From contig CADABS010000031.1 of the NCBI GenBank assembly GCA_902786245.1, positions 1 to 46,465 on the forward strand: a stretch of 46,465 nucleotides of DNA, read 5' to 3'. The DNA comes from an uncultured Erysipelotrichaceae bacterium. Lineage in GTDB: Bacteria > Bacillota_I > Bacilli_A > Erysipelotrichales > Erysipelotrichaceae. Made by a program: the position numbers and the translations under genes. The notes beneath the pieces were generated by a model. It did not search any database. It was not told the DNA's origin and saw only the letters and a program-made list of their open reading frames with translations. Shown here piece after piece: positions 17,052-25,974 of this stretch (positions are counted from its first letter, which is position 1; each line of letters begins with the position of its first letter).

Positions 17052-19100
17052 ATGAATATGGGTGCGAAATGGATCTGGTATCCGTCGGATTTTGAACTGT
17101 ATCACAATATGATCCTGCATAACCGCAGAGAAGAATATGACTATATCTTTCCTGTCATGTGGCATATACAGAGACCGGAATCGGTATGCTGCTTTTCTAA
17201 AGAAGTGACATTGAAGAAGGAACAGATAGTATTTGTACATGCCAAAGGCATGGGCTATGTGAAGATCGGTGAAAAGAAGATTGCACCGGTAAATACAGAA
17301 GTATTGCTGCCGGCAGGTACATATATACTCGGTGCGGAAGTAACAAACCTGGAGACGTTCCCGGCATTGTTCATTGACGCAGATGAAGTATGTACCGATG
17401 AAAGCTGGGTGGTTCATTTCAATGGTGCAGCCCGTAAACATGCATCCTGTGAGCCTGCTTTTACTGAAGCAGAAGATGATCCGGCAGTATTCCCGTTCTG
17501 CTATCAGAGTATTGTGCCGAAGAGTACAGAAGAGATCAATGGCGGTATCCTCTATAACTTCGGAGTGGAAAGCTTCGGTATCATTGCAATCAGCCGTACC
17601 CTGGACATTGGAAGAATTGATATTTATTACGGTGAATCCAGAGAAGAAGCACTGGATGAGAAATGGGCATATCTCCGGGAACATATTCCTGCCGGTGATG
17701 AAGCCTATACATGCAGGGCCAGGGCATTCCGTTATATCTATATCAGAAGTGAAAAGGGTATACCTTCGATCAAAGCAAAGGAAGAGTATCTGCCAATCAA
17801 AGATATTGCCAGCTTTACATGCGATGATACACAGCTGCCTGCCATCTGGGATATATGTGCAAGGACACTGCATTTAAATGCAAGAGAGTTTTATCTTGAC
17901 GGTGTTAAAAGAGACCGCTGGGTATGGTCAGGAGATGCCTATCAGTCATATATGATTGGCAGATATCTGTTCAATGACAGGGATATCACAAAGAGAACGA
18001 TCCGGGCATTATTGGGCAAAGGTCCGTACTTTCAGCACATCAATGTCATCAATGACTATTCGATGTATATGTTTGCGGCAGTCAGAGAATACTATGAAGC
18101 GACCGCAGACGTACAATTTGTTCTGTCCATCAAAGAACAACTGACATACCTCTATGAATTCATCACATCAAGACTCGATGAAGAAACAGGATATGTCGTT
18201 GCCAGAGACGGAGACTGGATCTTCATTGACTGGGCAGACATCGATAAAGACGGACCCTTATGTGCAGAACAGATCCTGCTGTATCAGGTATATCAGTCTA
18301 TGGCAGTCATAGAAGATATATGCAAAGACTATCATGAAGACTTCGGCATTGTCGGAAGGCATCACTATGCCGCAAGTTCCACCAATGCCGTACCGTTTAA
18401 AACAAAACAGAAAGAAAACAATTACCTGGAGAAAGCAGAAGCACTGAAACAGAACATCCTGCGTGACTTCTGGGACAAAGACAGCCATGCCTTTATCGAT
18501 ACCTATGCATCAGGAAAGAACCATATTACTAGACATGCCAATATCTTTGCCATTCTCTATGACTTCGCCGATGAAGCCATGCAGAAAGAAATCGTGGAAC
18601 ATGTACTGCATAACCCTGATATCGATGAAATCACAACACCGTATTTCAAACTGTATGAACTGATGGCACTGGGCAAGACAGGACATATGGCAGAGGTACA
18701 GGACTATATCGACAGCTACTGGGGCGGTATGATCGACAACGGCGCAACCAGTGCCTGGGAAGCATATGATCCAAAGAAACACGGAACAGAACACTACAAT
18801 ATGTACGGCGATCCCTATGACTGTTCCTTATGCCATGCCTGGGGCAGCGGTCCCATCTATCTCTTAACAAGATACTGTGCAGGAGTATATCCCACCTCAC
18901 CCGGGGCAAGAACATTTGCCATCGCACCGGATCCCGGCAGATATACATTCTTTGATACAACCGTACCCATCGGTACAGGAACAGTCACAATACACTACAA
19001 AGATAATCACATCACAGTCATTACAGACATACCGGGAGGCACATTATACTGGAAGGGACAACAAATACCGGTACCGCCGAATACAGAAATCACAGTATAA
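17052..19100 (+). CDS. GH78-type alpha-L-rhamnosidase-like glycoside hydrolase
   Basis: A 682-residue cytoplasmic protein with the layout of family GH78: N-terminal beta-sandwich modules (about 1-255), an (alpha/alpha)6 barrel (about 260-595) and a C-terminal beta domain (about 600-682). The barrel opening LDGVKRDRWVWSGDAYQSY matches the conserved DxxxRDRxxWxGDA segment that carries acidic active-site residues. Substrate could be a rhamnoside; other sugars are possible in this family. It is shorter than typical members (about 900 residues). AAAGGATGA precedes the start. It probably forms its own transcript; no sugar transporter is adjacent. Confidence 0.75.
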   Translation: MNMGAKWIWYPSDFELYHNMILHNRREEYDYIFPVMWHIQRPESVCCFSKEVTLKKEQIVFVHAKGMGYVKIGEKKIAPVNTEVLLPAGTYILGAEVTNLETFPALFIDADEVCTDESWVVHFNGAARKHASCEPAFTEAEDDPAVFPFCYQSIVPKSTEEINGGILYNFGVESFGIIAISRTLDIGRIDIYYGESREEALDEKWAYLREHIPAGDEAYTCRARAFRYIYIRSEKGIPSIKAKEEYLPIKDIASFTCDDTQLPAIWDICARTLHLNAREFYLDGVKRDRWVWSGDAYQSYMIGRYLFNDRDITKRTIRALLGKGPYFQHINVINDYSMYMFAAVREYYEATADVQFVLSIKEQLTYLYEFITSRLDEETGYVVARDGDWIFIDWADIDKDGPLCAEQILLYQVYQSMAVIEDICKDYHEDFGIVGRHHYAASSTNAVPFKTKQKENNYLEKAEALKQNILRDFWDKDSHAFIDTYASGKNHITRHANIFAILYDFADEAMQKEIVEHVLHNPDIDEITTPYFKLYELMALGKTGHMAEVQDYIDSYWGGMIDNGATSAWEAYDPKKHGTEHYNMYGDPYDCSLCHAWGSGPIYLLTRYCAGVYPTSPGARTFAIAPDPGRYTFFDTTVPIGTGTVTIHYKDNHITVITDIPGGTLYWKGQQIPVPPNTEITV

Positions 19101-19101
19101 A

Positions 19102-20355
19102 ACTATAAATACCAAACAAGAAAAATATGAATTGCGTTCACAAGATATCATTCGTGTATACGGAACCGGATTATCGGTTTCATTGGTCAAAGGTAAGCGG
19201 AGCACAGTAAGATATCGAAATCCGGCCAATGGAGAGATTATTACCCTGTCATATAATCCTTCCGAGATCAGAGTGCCGACCGTTTCGCAAAAACCGGATA
19301 ATGTTCTGACATTACAGAAGATCGGCGGTAAAACCGACTATGAATATGTATTCGACGCCAAATATAAATTGAATCCGTCGTTACCGGGCACGGATTATTA
19401 CGAAAACATCGATCATACTCCCGGACCTCAAACGGATGATATTAATACAATGCACCGTTATAGAGATGCTATCGTATATCGGAATGATGCATCTCCATAT
19501 GAAAGAACAATGTTCGGAGCATATGTATTATTTCCATACCAAAATGAAGAAGAGTATAAGAATCACAGATTCTATAAAAGCATAGAACAGGTCAATATCG
19601 GCGGACTTCCGTTTTTACCTACAGCGACTAAGCTGGTGACAAAAATGCTTGATGAATTGATTTCCGATTCACCTGATTCGGCTTTTGAAAGGGCAATTCT
19701 GCCGAGAGGTATAGAAAACAAACTTGCTAAAGTCGATTGGAGTAAAAGAGATGTTTTGATCGGTACGCTGCGGAACAGAGAGCAGCTTACAGCTTGCCTG
19801 GAACATAAGTTTTATCATATACCTGTATCAAGAATCGATGAGGATCATTTGCCGATCCATTATGTTGCAATATACCAGACAAAAGCATTGTTCGGTTCGG
19901 AAGCGAAAATCGAATACTATGGCGAAGTGAAATCAACACGAATTGTAAAGCGTGATGACATTTCGGAGATTCCTAAGGATTCAGATGAACTGTATTACAG
20001 GTTTGATATTAAAAACTGGAAAAAACTGGATCGTCCGATTGTTCCCAAGGAACGCGGTTTCATTAATGAGTTCACGAATATGTTTCTGTTGAGACACAGT
20101 TCGCAGGTACCGGAGTTGTTATTACAATCAGAAGAAGAATACAGGTTTTATACAGAACTGAAACGAAGAACAGATGCATCAGTTATTAACGAAGAAGATC
20201 CTGCATCGGGTTTTGAAGTTAATGGCAGCAGAATTGCATTTGAAAACGGACAGATTCTTGTGATCTCAAACGGAGAGATAATTGAACAGTGTTCTATCAG
20301 TGAGTTTGCTAAAACGCCGAACATGGTATTCAGGAGATTGTTTTCAGTAATTTAG
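19102..20355 (+). pseudogene. 5'-truncated DUF2357 / PD-(D/E)XK nuclease
   Basis: An open frame begins exactly after the rhamnosidase stop and has no ATG or ribosome site for the first 115 codons. It reads YEYVFDAKYKL, then TDDINTMHRYRDAIVY and GAYVLFPY, the signature of PD-(D/E)XK nucleases in the DUF2357 family (McrC-like partners in type IV-style restriction). A second region (VLIGTLRNREQL.. to KLDRPI) looks like a PUA/EVE-type base-recognition fold, an inference from pattern. The N-terminal half and the first active-site helix are absent, so 417 codons of an original of perhaps twice that size remain. A+T-rich composition differs from the rhamnosidase gene and marks the left edge of the island. 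Confidence 0.65.
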
Positions 20356-20435
20356 AAGTGCCGGCTTCATATGATATAGTTAACTACAGAAACTGACCAT
20401 TTGTAACCACTATCAGAAATTAAAGGATTTATAAG

Positions 20436-23400
20436 ATGGCTAATTTGAGTTTATTGACAGGAACACCATGGCACGTTGAAAAGTGGCATTTAGCTGAAGG
20501 GGATACACGTCGGCATTGTGCCAGATGTATTTATTATGAAAAGCAAAATGAAAAGTTTTGTTCTCGCATCGGAAGGAAATGTTTTGGCTCTGCACATTGT
20601 GAATACTATTCAGAAGAAGCACATCAGGATATTGCAGTAAAACCGTTCAGCAGTTCTTTAACACCACTCGGTACTTCTAAAAATGACATTGCAAATACCG
20701 CAAAAGCAAAGGACGAATCCAAATCCGAATCGGAAAATGTAAACCTTGCAAAAGGATACTCGAATTTTGCGTTCATCGGATCGGTAAATTCGGAAATTGA
20801 GCAAGTGGCAAGAGATGCCGAATACTATTTGGGTTCCGATGCAAATGTCGCTATATATAAGATCGGCAGACTTGGAGAATTAATTGTTAACAGTGTATTC
20901 GATAAGGAGAATATATCCTATTTGAAGAGCGAAAAACAGGTTGATTCGATTAATGCTTTATATAACAGGAATTTACTTCCTAAGGAAATAGTTGCTTCGT
21001 TAACTAAAATCCGTATTGGAAGAAATAAGGCTGTTCATGAAAACTATGATTCTGAAAAAAGTGCCAGAACACTGCTTAAAAACGCTTATGTGATTTGCTG
21101 CTGGTTTATGAAACAGTACGGGTCATCACTTTTTGATCCGACAAAAATGACATATATCGAACCGTTTTATGAAGGTGAGAAGTTTGAAAAAGCTGCTAGT
21201 TATATTCTTCCGCCGGCGGTAAAAGAAGAAATCAAGAAAGACAGCACTGTTATTGAGAATAAAACCAAAGTTAATGATGCTAAAGATAATGAAGAAACTG
21301 CAAAACAGATTGCAAAAGTTGAGAAACTGTTAGATATCGAAACCGTTGAATTCTCTTTCTCTGATGCCATCTTAATTGAAATGCGTTGTGTTCCTCAATT
21401 AGACAGCAAAATCCACATCGGAATTGATGAATTATACATAGAGAATAATCTTGAAGCACCTTTAGAAAATACAATCCTTGAAATTCAATCGAATCCCGGA
21501 GTTTGTTTACCGTATACCCGTAAGATTGTCAGTGTTAGCGGTCATAGGGGATTAACAATTCGAAATATTGATCTGACCGTTGATGCGGATCAGTTGGGTA
21601 AACTGAAAAAGAATCCGTATTTATATCTTTCCGTAGTATTGAGACAAGGTGAAGAAATCATTGCTGAAGAGAGGGCTGATGTTGAACTTGGTGATGATGT
21701 ATTAGAAGCCATTAATCTTGATGCTGCGCAGGATATCCAAATGTCAGGAGAATCCGATCCGGAGAACATGTATGTCAATCCGATATTGGATGAGGAACAG
21801 AAAAGAATATACATTCCATGCGGACTGGGTAACAGTGATAATGGTTTCTTTATATACGGAATAAAGAAAACACGTTTATGCAATTATTTGCAAGCTGATA
21901 TATATGCATTGGTTTATAACTATTTACTTCGTGAATCCAGGATGCAAGCGGATTATTTACCAGTGTATCTAAAGGATCTTTCTTTGTCATATCAATTGGA
22001 TTACAGAACTGTTTTCAGGCTTTCAGTTGTAATACTGCAAATGATTAAAAACAATTATGTCAAAAACAATTCGATATCCGTTAAGTATATCGGAAACAAA
22101 GATGATTTTAAGTATGCTGCAGAATTGATAAATGATTATGCCGCAAGATTCGCACGATTGTTACATGTAAGGTTTACTCCGCTTGCTATAAAGAATGAGA
22201 GTGCGGGAATTCAGGTTTCAATAAATCAAAGAGCTACGATTTATACTATGAATAATACTGAACTCAGAACTAACGCCAGAGAGATGTGGTTCGGTCATAA
22301 ACTGAAATACAATTTACAAGACACGGATAAGAACGATCTGTTATACATTCTGCATGAGATTTCGACGTTTAGTGTTTTCAGAGAGGGTCAATTAGAAGCA
22401 CTTACGGCAATGCTGAACACCGAAAAGAACGCAGTCAGCATCATGCCGACCGGAAGCGGAAAGTCTTTGGTTTTCTATATGGCTTCTTTACTGCAACCGT
22501 TACCTGTAATGATTGTTGAGCCGACTGATATTTTAATCACCGATCAGATAAGAAATCTGAAGAATATACATAGAATCGATAATATTGCTCATTTGAAAGT
22601 TACCGCTGATTTTGATTTTTCTGATTATGATATTCACAACAATCTGAATTACTTAACCCCGGAAACACTAACGAATAGGAATTTATTCAGTTCATTTATA
22701 CATAAGTTTAATTTAGGTGAGAATTTGAGATCTGAAAAAATCAGTCCCGGCCCGATGATGGCATATTTCATTATGGATGAGGTTCATTGTATTTCGAATT
22801 GGGGCCATGATTTCAGACCGGAATATCTGATGATATCCAGAAACCTGGAAAAGTACCTGGATCACGTACAGATTTGGGGATTTACGGGAACCGCTAATTA
22901 TACTGTTGTTGAAGATCTTCAAAAGCAACTTTCCATTCCGACAGAGAATTTCTTTTCTCCGATTCAATTTGAAAAATATAATGTGTCTTACGATTTCAGA
23001 GAATGTAATACACAGGAAGATATGTACCTAAATGCAGCCTCGATATTAGCAGAGTGTAATGCAAGAGGTGAAAGAACAATTATCTTTACCAAAAACGATC
23101 AGATTACTGAGAATGTGGCGCGCGCAGTTGATTATAATGCTATTCCTTTTAGTCATAATGATTTAAGAGCATATACCGATTTTGCCGAAGGACACATTAA
23201 TTCTATGATTTCATCTGAAGAATTAGGGATTGGCATCAGTTTTCCGAATGTCAGAAATATTATTCATTTCGGCTTGCCGCTTTCAAAAAATGAGTATGTC
23301 CAGGAAATCGGACGTGCCGGTCGTGCAAACGAACGTGTCAGATCATACGTATTGTATTTGGAGAATAATTCTGAGAATGTGGCATCCGGGTTGCTGGACA

Positions 23401-23819
23401 GAAATCTGAATATTGCCGAACTGCCGAAAATGTATTCACAGATGGATAATGATTATTCGGATATTTACCGCAAGTTGATGGGGAATATTTCGGATAAAGA
23501 CAAGTTATTAAAAGATCTTATAGACTTAAAGAACACACTGCTCGGTAAATTCCAATCATCTGTTCTTCTTGAATATGACGATAATGATCTGAAAGAAGCT
23601 AAAAAGAATCTGTACATGCTGTATGTTTGCGGATTTATCGAAGATTGGTATCCGTATGAAAAAGTACCTGACGAAAACATAACAATCGCTTTTGTGCTGG
23701 TAATGCAGCTTTACCCTTTTTCTTTGCCGAAACCGATTGATTATATGTGTCTATGTTTCTGCAGCCGCTCTTTGCAAAAACATTCATTCTTTCTTCTACA
23801 AGTTCAGACAGATACTTAA
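20436..23819 (+). CDS. RecQ-like DEVH helicase with HEPN-like domain, 5' part of an inversion-split gene
   Basis: As it stands the frame is 1127 codons, but true helicase sequence stops at 23671; the last 49 residues are antisense to the ATPase gene. In order: a Cys-rich N-terminus (CARCIYYE..C..C..C, residues about 28-60), a DUF4145/HEPN-like domain (about 140-225) with RNKAVH (Arg196, His201), an Ig-like domain (about 300-425), and a RecQ-type core with Walker A TGSGKS (Lys676), DEVH (781-784), TGTANY and QEIGRAGR (956-963). It probably unwinds DNA in an ATP-driven way as part of a defence-like complex. Adding the piece at 25952-25238 gives 1316 codons in frame. AAAGGA precedes the start. 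Confidence 0.8.
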   Translation: MANLSLLTGTPWHVEKWHLAEGDTRRHCARCIYYEKQNEKFCSRIGRKCFGSAHCEYYSEEAHQDIAVKPFSSSLTPLGTSKNDIANTAKAKDESKSESENVNLAKGYSNFAFIGSVNSEIEQVARDAEYYLGSDANVAIYKIGRLGELIVNSVFDKENISYLKSEKQVDSINALYNRNLLPKEIVASLTKIRIGRNKAVHENYDSEKSARTLLKNAYVICCWFMKQYGSSLFDPTKMTYIEPFYEGEKFEKAASYILPPAVKEEIKKDSTVIENKTKVNDAKDNEETAKQIAKVEKLLDIETVEFSFSDAILIEMRCVPQLDSKIHIGIDELYIENNLEAPLENTILEIQSNPGVCLPYTRKIVSVSGHRGLTIRNIDLTVDADQLGKLKKNPYLYLSVVLRQGEEIIAEERADVELGDDVLEAINLDAAQDIQMSGESDPENMYVNPILDEEQKRIYIPCGLGNSDNGFFIYGIKKTRLCNYLQADIYALVYNYLLRESRMQADYLPVYLKDLSLSYQLDYRTVFRLSVVILQMIKNNYVKNNSISVKYIGNKDDFKYAAELINDYAARFARLLHVRFTPLAIKNESAGIQVSINQRATIYTMNNTELRTNAREMWFGHKLKYNLQDTDKNDLLYILHEISTFSVFREGQLEALTAMLNTEKNAVSIMPTGSGKSLVFYMASLLQPLPVMIVEPTDILITDQIRNLKNIHRIDNIAHLKVTADFDFSDYDIHNNLNYLTPETLTNRNLFSSFIHKFNLGENLRSEKISPGPMMAYFIMDEVHCISNWGHDFRPEYLMISRNLEKYLDHVQIWGFTGTANYTVVEDLQKQLSIPTENFFSPIQFEKYNVSYDFRECNTQEDMYLNAASILAECNARGERTIIFTKNDQITENVARAVDYNAIPFSHNDLRAYTDFAEGHINSMISSEELGIGISFPNVRNIIHFGLPLSKNEYVQEIGRAGRANERVRSYVLYLENNSENVASGLLDRNLNIAELPKMYSQMDNDYSDIYRKLMGNISDKDKLLKDLIDLKNTLLGKFQSSVLLEYDDNDLKEAKKNLYMLYVCGFIEDWYPYEKVPDENITIAFVLVMQLYPFSLPKPIDYMCLCFCSRSLQKHSFFLLQVQTDT

Positions 23820-24504
23820 CAGCACTGATCGCATCATGTGTATTTGTTATTATCGGTGCTGCGAGATGTGCTGCATCGTGATATTCGGCAAATTCGATCT
23901 TCTTAGTATCAACAAGAAGCAGCTTCAGTTCTTCCGGATCCGAGTGCGTCAAAAACGTGCAGATCATCGCATGCAAAAACAGTGATTTGCCGGTACCCGT
24001 AGAGCCGCCGATCAGCATTGGCGATGATTCACATAAAAAGTCCGTTACTACGCAGCAATAGTCATCCTGTCCGAGAAAATACAGTAATGGGTGATCATCA
24101 CCTTCTTCAGGCGGACTGGTAAAAGCATGCCAAAGAGAAAAGACCGTCCTAACAGGATTGCTAATAATGACTGCAATGGTAAAATCTTCCGCAGGCTGCG
24201 AAACAATTTCCAGATTGTTTACTGACAGCTGCAGCTGTAATGTTGACCTTAATCGGTTTAACTGCCCCGCTGTCACACTTGTAAACACTCGCAATATGAA
24301 TGCAGTTCTATTCGAACTGACCCTCGTATCGATCAGTTCAGACCTGATTCCGTTCAGCCTTAAAACCTCAACTAATTGCTGAGACTTCTGTTTGCTGTAT
24401 TCACAATTCGATATCACATCTTTGTCATTACTGTGATCATCTACTAAATCAATGATGTTCTTATATATTTTTGCCATATCTTTGAACGATGATTCCAGAA
24501 ACAT
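23635..24504 (-). CDS. FtsK/SpoIIIE-type ATPase, N-terminal half of an inversion-split gene
   Basis: The minus-strand frame holds the first half of an FtsK-family motor: a helical and beta region (1-140) and the P-loop GGSTGTGKS (Lys173), followed by LLLVDTKKIEFAEYHDAAHL and the AISAVKYLSELVEERM helix. The frame is genuine down to 23665; beyond that it is antisense to the helicase. The Walker B half is absent here and lies on the plus strand from 25960. FtsK/HerA motors pump DNA; this one has no N-terminal membrane helices. The start at 24504 lacks a good ribosome site, and 24505-24601 contains no other gene. Confidence 0.75.
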   Translation of the reverse strand: MFLESSFKDMAKIYKNIIDLVDDHSNDKDVISNCEYSKQKSQQLVEVLRLNGIRSELIDTRVSSNRTAFILRVFTSVTAGQLNRLRSTLQLQLSVNNLEIVSQPAEDFTIAVIISNPVRTVFSLWHAFTSPPEEGDDHPLLYFLGQDDYCCVVTDFLCESSPMLIGGSTGTGKSLFLHAMICTFLTHSDPEELKLLLVDTKKIEFAEYHDAAHLAAPIITNTHDAISAVKYLSELVEERMNVFAKSGCRNIDTYNQSVSAKKKGKAALPAQKRLLCFRQVLFHTDTNLR

Positions 24505-25959
24505 TGAAGATTTGTTTGTGTCAACATTTTGGATAAATTCCTATGATTTGCATCATAAAATTCATCCCCTTCTATTGATTTAACTAATTTAATTGAATAA
24601 CTTATAACACGATTCCGAGAATACCGATAATGAGATTAATGACTAAAAGTGCGATCAGAATATTCTGTTTTCCGCTTACCCCTTTTTCAATTTGACTTAT
24701 TGAAGTTTGGACCTGATTAAGTACCTGTTCAGAATTACTAATAATCTTGTCATACCGTGTACTCAACAGTTCTTCACACTTGCGTAATTCATTCTCGGTT
24801 GAAGCCATCTGACTTATATACTTATTCGTTTCTTCTTCAAATACCCGACCAACACTAATAATACTCTTATTCATCTCTGTCTTAGTTTCAGCAAGCAATT
24901 CCGAATACTTATCAGTTAAAGCGGAATGATATTGTTTTACAGCATTTGTCGAATTGTTTAAATCGGCATCGTATTTACTTAAAATATTCTTATTAGTGTC
25001 AATGAGTTTCTTATTTAGTTCTTCATTAACATTCTGAAGTTTGTAAGGAATGCCTTGAATTTCCGAAATGATTTTCTTGGATTCATTATCAAAACTCTCT
25101 GTTTGTGCTCTAACAGCTTCGCTAACACTCTTAATCCCGACAATCAGGTCTTTTGACGCGAGAATATTTTGCTCAAATTCTTTTATTTCATCCTCTAATT
25201 GTTTTACATTATCGAACATACTTACAGTCTCCTTTGATCATGAAAATAATGTATTCAGTCTTTTTGCTATAACAGCCAGGAATATGTCATCTATTGCTTC
25301 TGTTTTATAAATTTTATCAATAAACTTATAAACATCTATATCATGCCTTTTCCCGTATCTTTCCAGATAATTCGTGATCTCCAGTTTGCCTTCGATCTCG
25401 CAAGCGGGATACATTTTCCAGAAGAACTCATTCAATACCGGCTTATGCTCTGAAGGTATAGATTTCATCAGTCGATCCAGTCTGCTTTGATTCAATCTGC
25501 CACCGGCTTTTAATTCATTACCAAGTAATAGCAAGTCTAGTTTATATGAGTACTTATTACTGTTGATTCTCTCTATATTCGCAATTGTAGACCTATTGAA
25601 TCCGACTATGGATTTTTCGAGAATCTGTCTCAAATCCATTGAATTATATTCATTTTCTTCATCAATCATTACAGTAAACGGTAATGCAAAGAATTCCTTT
25701 ATCTGGTCCGTAATTTCTTCCGAATTCATATTGTTTCCATGGCTGATAAACTCATACAGATCCATAAACTCTTCATTATGGCGATAGAGATATTTGTCAT
25801 AGTACCAATTTATGTAGATACTGAGTATCTCATCGGCCGATTTAGCCAAAGCGGTTTTTACAAGTTCTCTCTGATTACCGTCTCCCAGGGAACTTAAATA
25901 ACTTCGGAATCTGTTTTGCATAGCTGATTTCAGGTGATTCTCATCACGATCTTCAGGTA
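23665..25959. other. Inverted segment splitting two genes
   Basis: TACCTGA at 23665-23671 and TCAGGTA at 25953-25959 form an inverted pair, with TGAAAA-like sequence beside each. Inverting the 2295 bp on paper joins helicase codons Tyr-Glu-Lys-Val-Pro to Glu-Asp-Arg-Asp-Glu-Asn, and ATPase codons Phe-Arg-Gln-Val to Phe-Ser-Arg-Ile-Phe-Leu-Pro-Tyr-Ile. Both joins are in frame (3951 and 1974 bases in total). The segment carries one whole gene, the coiled-coil protein. Nothing in the window looks like an invertase. Confidence 0.8.
24602..25219 (-). CDS. Tail-anchored coiled-coil protein
   Basis: A 205-residue protein, nearly all long coiled coil (about 1-175), ending in one membrane helix (ILIALLVINLIIGILGIVL) at the very C-terminus. 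It has no signal peptide, so the coiled coil faces the cytoplasm. AAGGAGA lies just before the start and the helicase tail ends only 18 bases upstream on the same strand, so the two would be one operon in the alternative orientation. No family is recognised. It probably tethers the helicase and the ATPase to the membrane or acts as a sensor; this is inferred from order and topology. Confidence 0.7.
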   Translation of the reverse strand: MFDNVKQLEDEIKEFEQNILASKDLIVGIKSVSEAVRAQTESFDNESKKIISEIQGIPYKLQNVNEELNKKLIDTNKNILSKYDADLNNSTNAVKQYHSALTDKYSELLAETKTEMNKSIISVGRVFEEETNKYISQMASTENELRKCEELLSTRYDKIISNSEQVLNQVQTSISQIEKGVSGKQNILIALLVINLIIGILGIVL

Positions 25960-25966
25960 TTTTCAC
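25238..25966 (-). CDS. C-terminal part of the split helicase
   Basis: A 242-codon frame opening at a GTG with the residues KIPEDRDENHLKSAMQ. It is helical and charged and has no enzyme motif. It starts at the inversion junction: from 25952 it continues the helicase exactly in frame, so it is best read as the last 238 codons of that gene, not a separate gene. No ribosome site precedes the GTG. Its stop lies 18 bases before the coiled-coil gene. In the present orientation it is probably not translated, and it is on the strand opposite to the helicase body. Confidence 0.75.
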   Translation of the reverse strand: MKIPEDRDENHLKSAMQNRFRSYLSSLGDGNQRELVKTALAKSADEILSIYINWYYDKYLYRHNEEFMDLYEFISHGNNMNSEEITDQIKEFFALPFTVMIDEENEYNSMDLRQILEKSIVGFNRSTIANIERINSNKYSYKLDLLLLGNELKAGGRLNQSRLDRLMKSIPSEHKPVLNEFFWKMYPACEIEGKLEITNYLERYGKRHDIDVYKFIDKIYKTEAIDDIFLAVIAKRLNTLFS

Positions 25967-25974
25967 GTATATTC

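Noticed and set aside
18877-19101. Upstream extension of the nuclease frame into the rhamnosidase gene
   Set aside because: It lies in another frame of a clear GH78 C-terminus, is low in complexity and has no ribosome site, so it is a shadow.
23672-23819. C-terminal 49 residues of the helicase ORF as sequenced
   Set aside because: They are antisense to the FtsK-type gene and do not look like protein; the true continuation is at 25952-25238.
23665-25959. Site-specific invertase encoded next to the inverted segment
   Set aside because: No serine or tyrosine recombinase frame is present in the window, and the exact repeats are only 7 bp, so the mechanism is left open.
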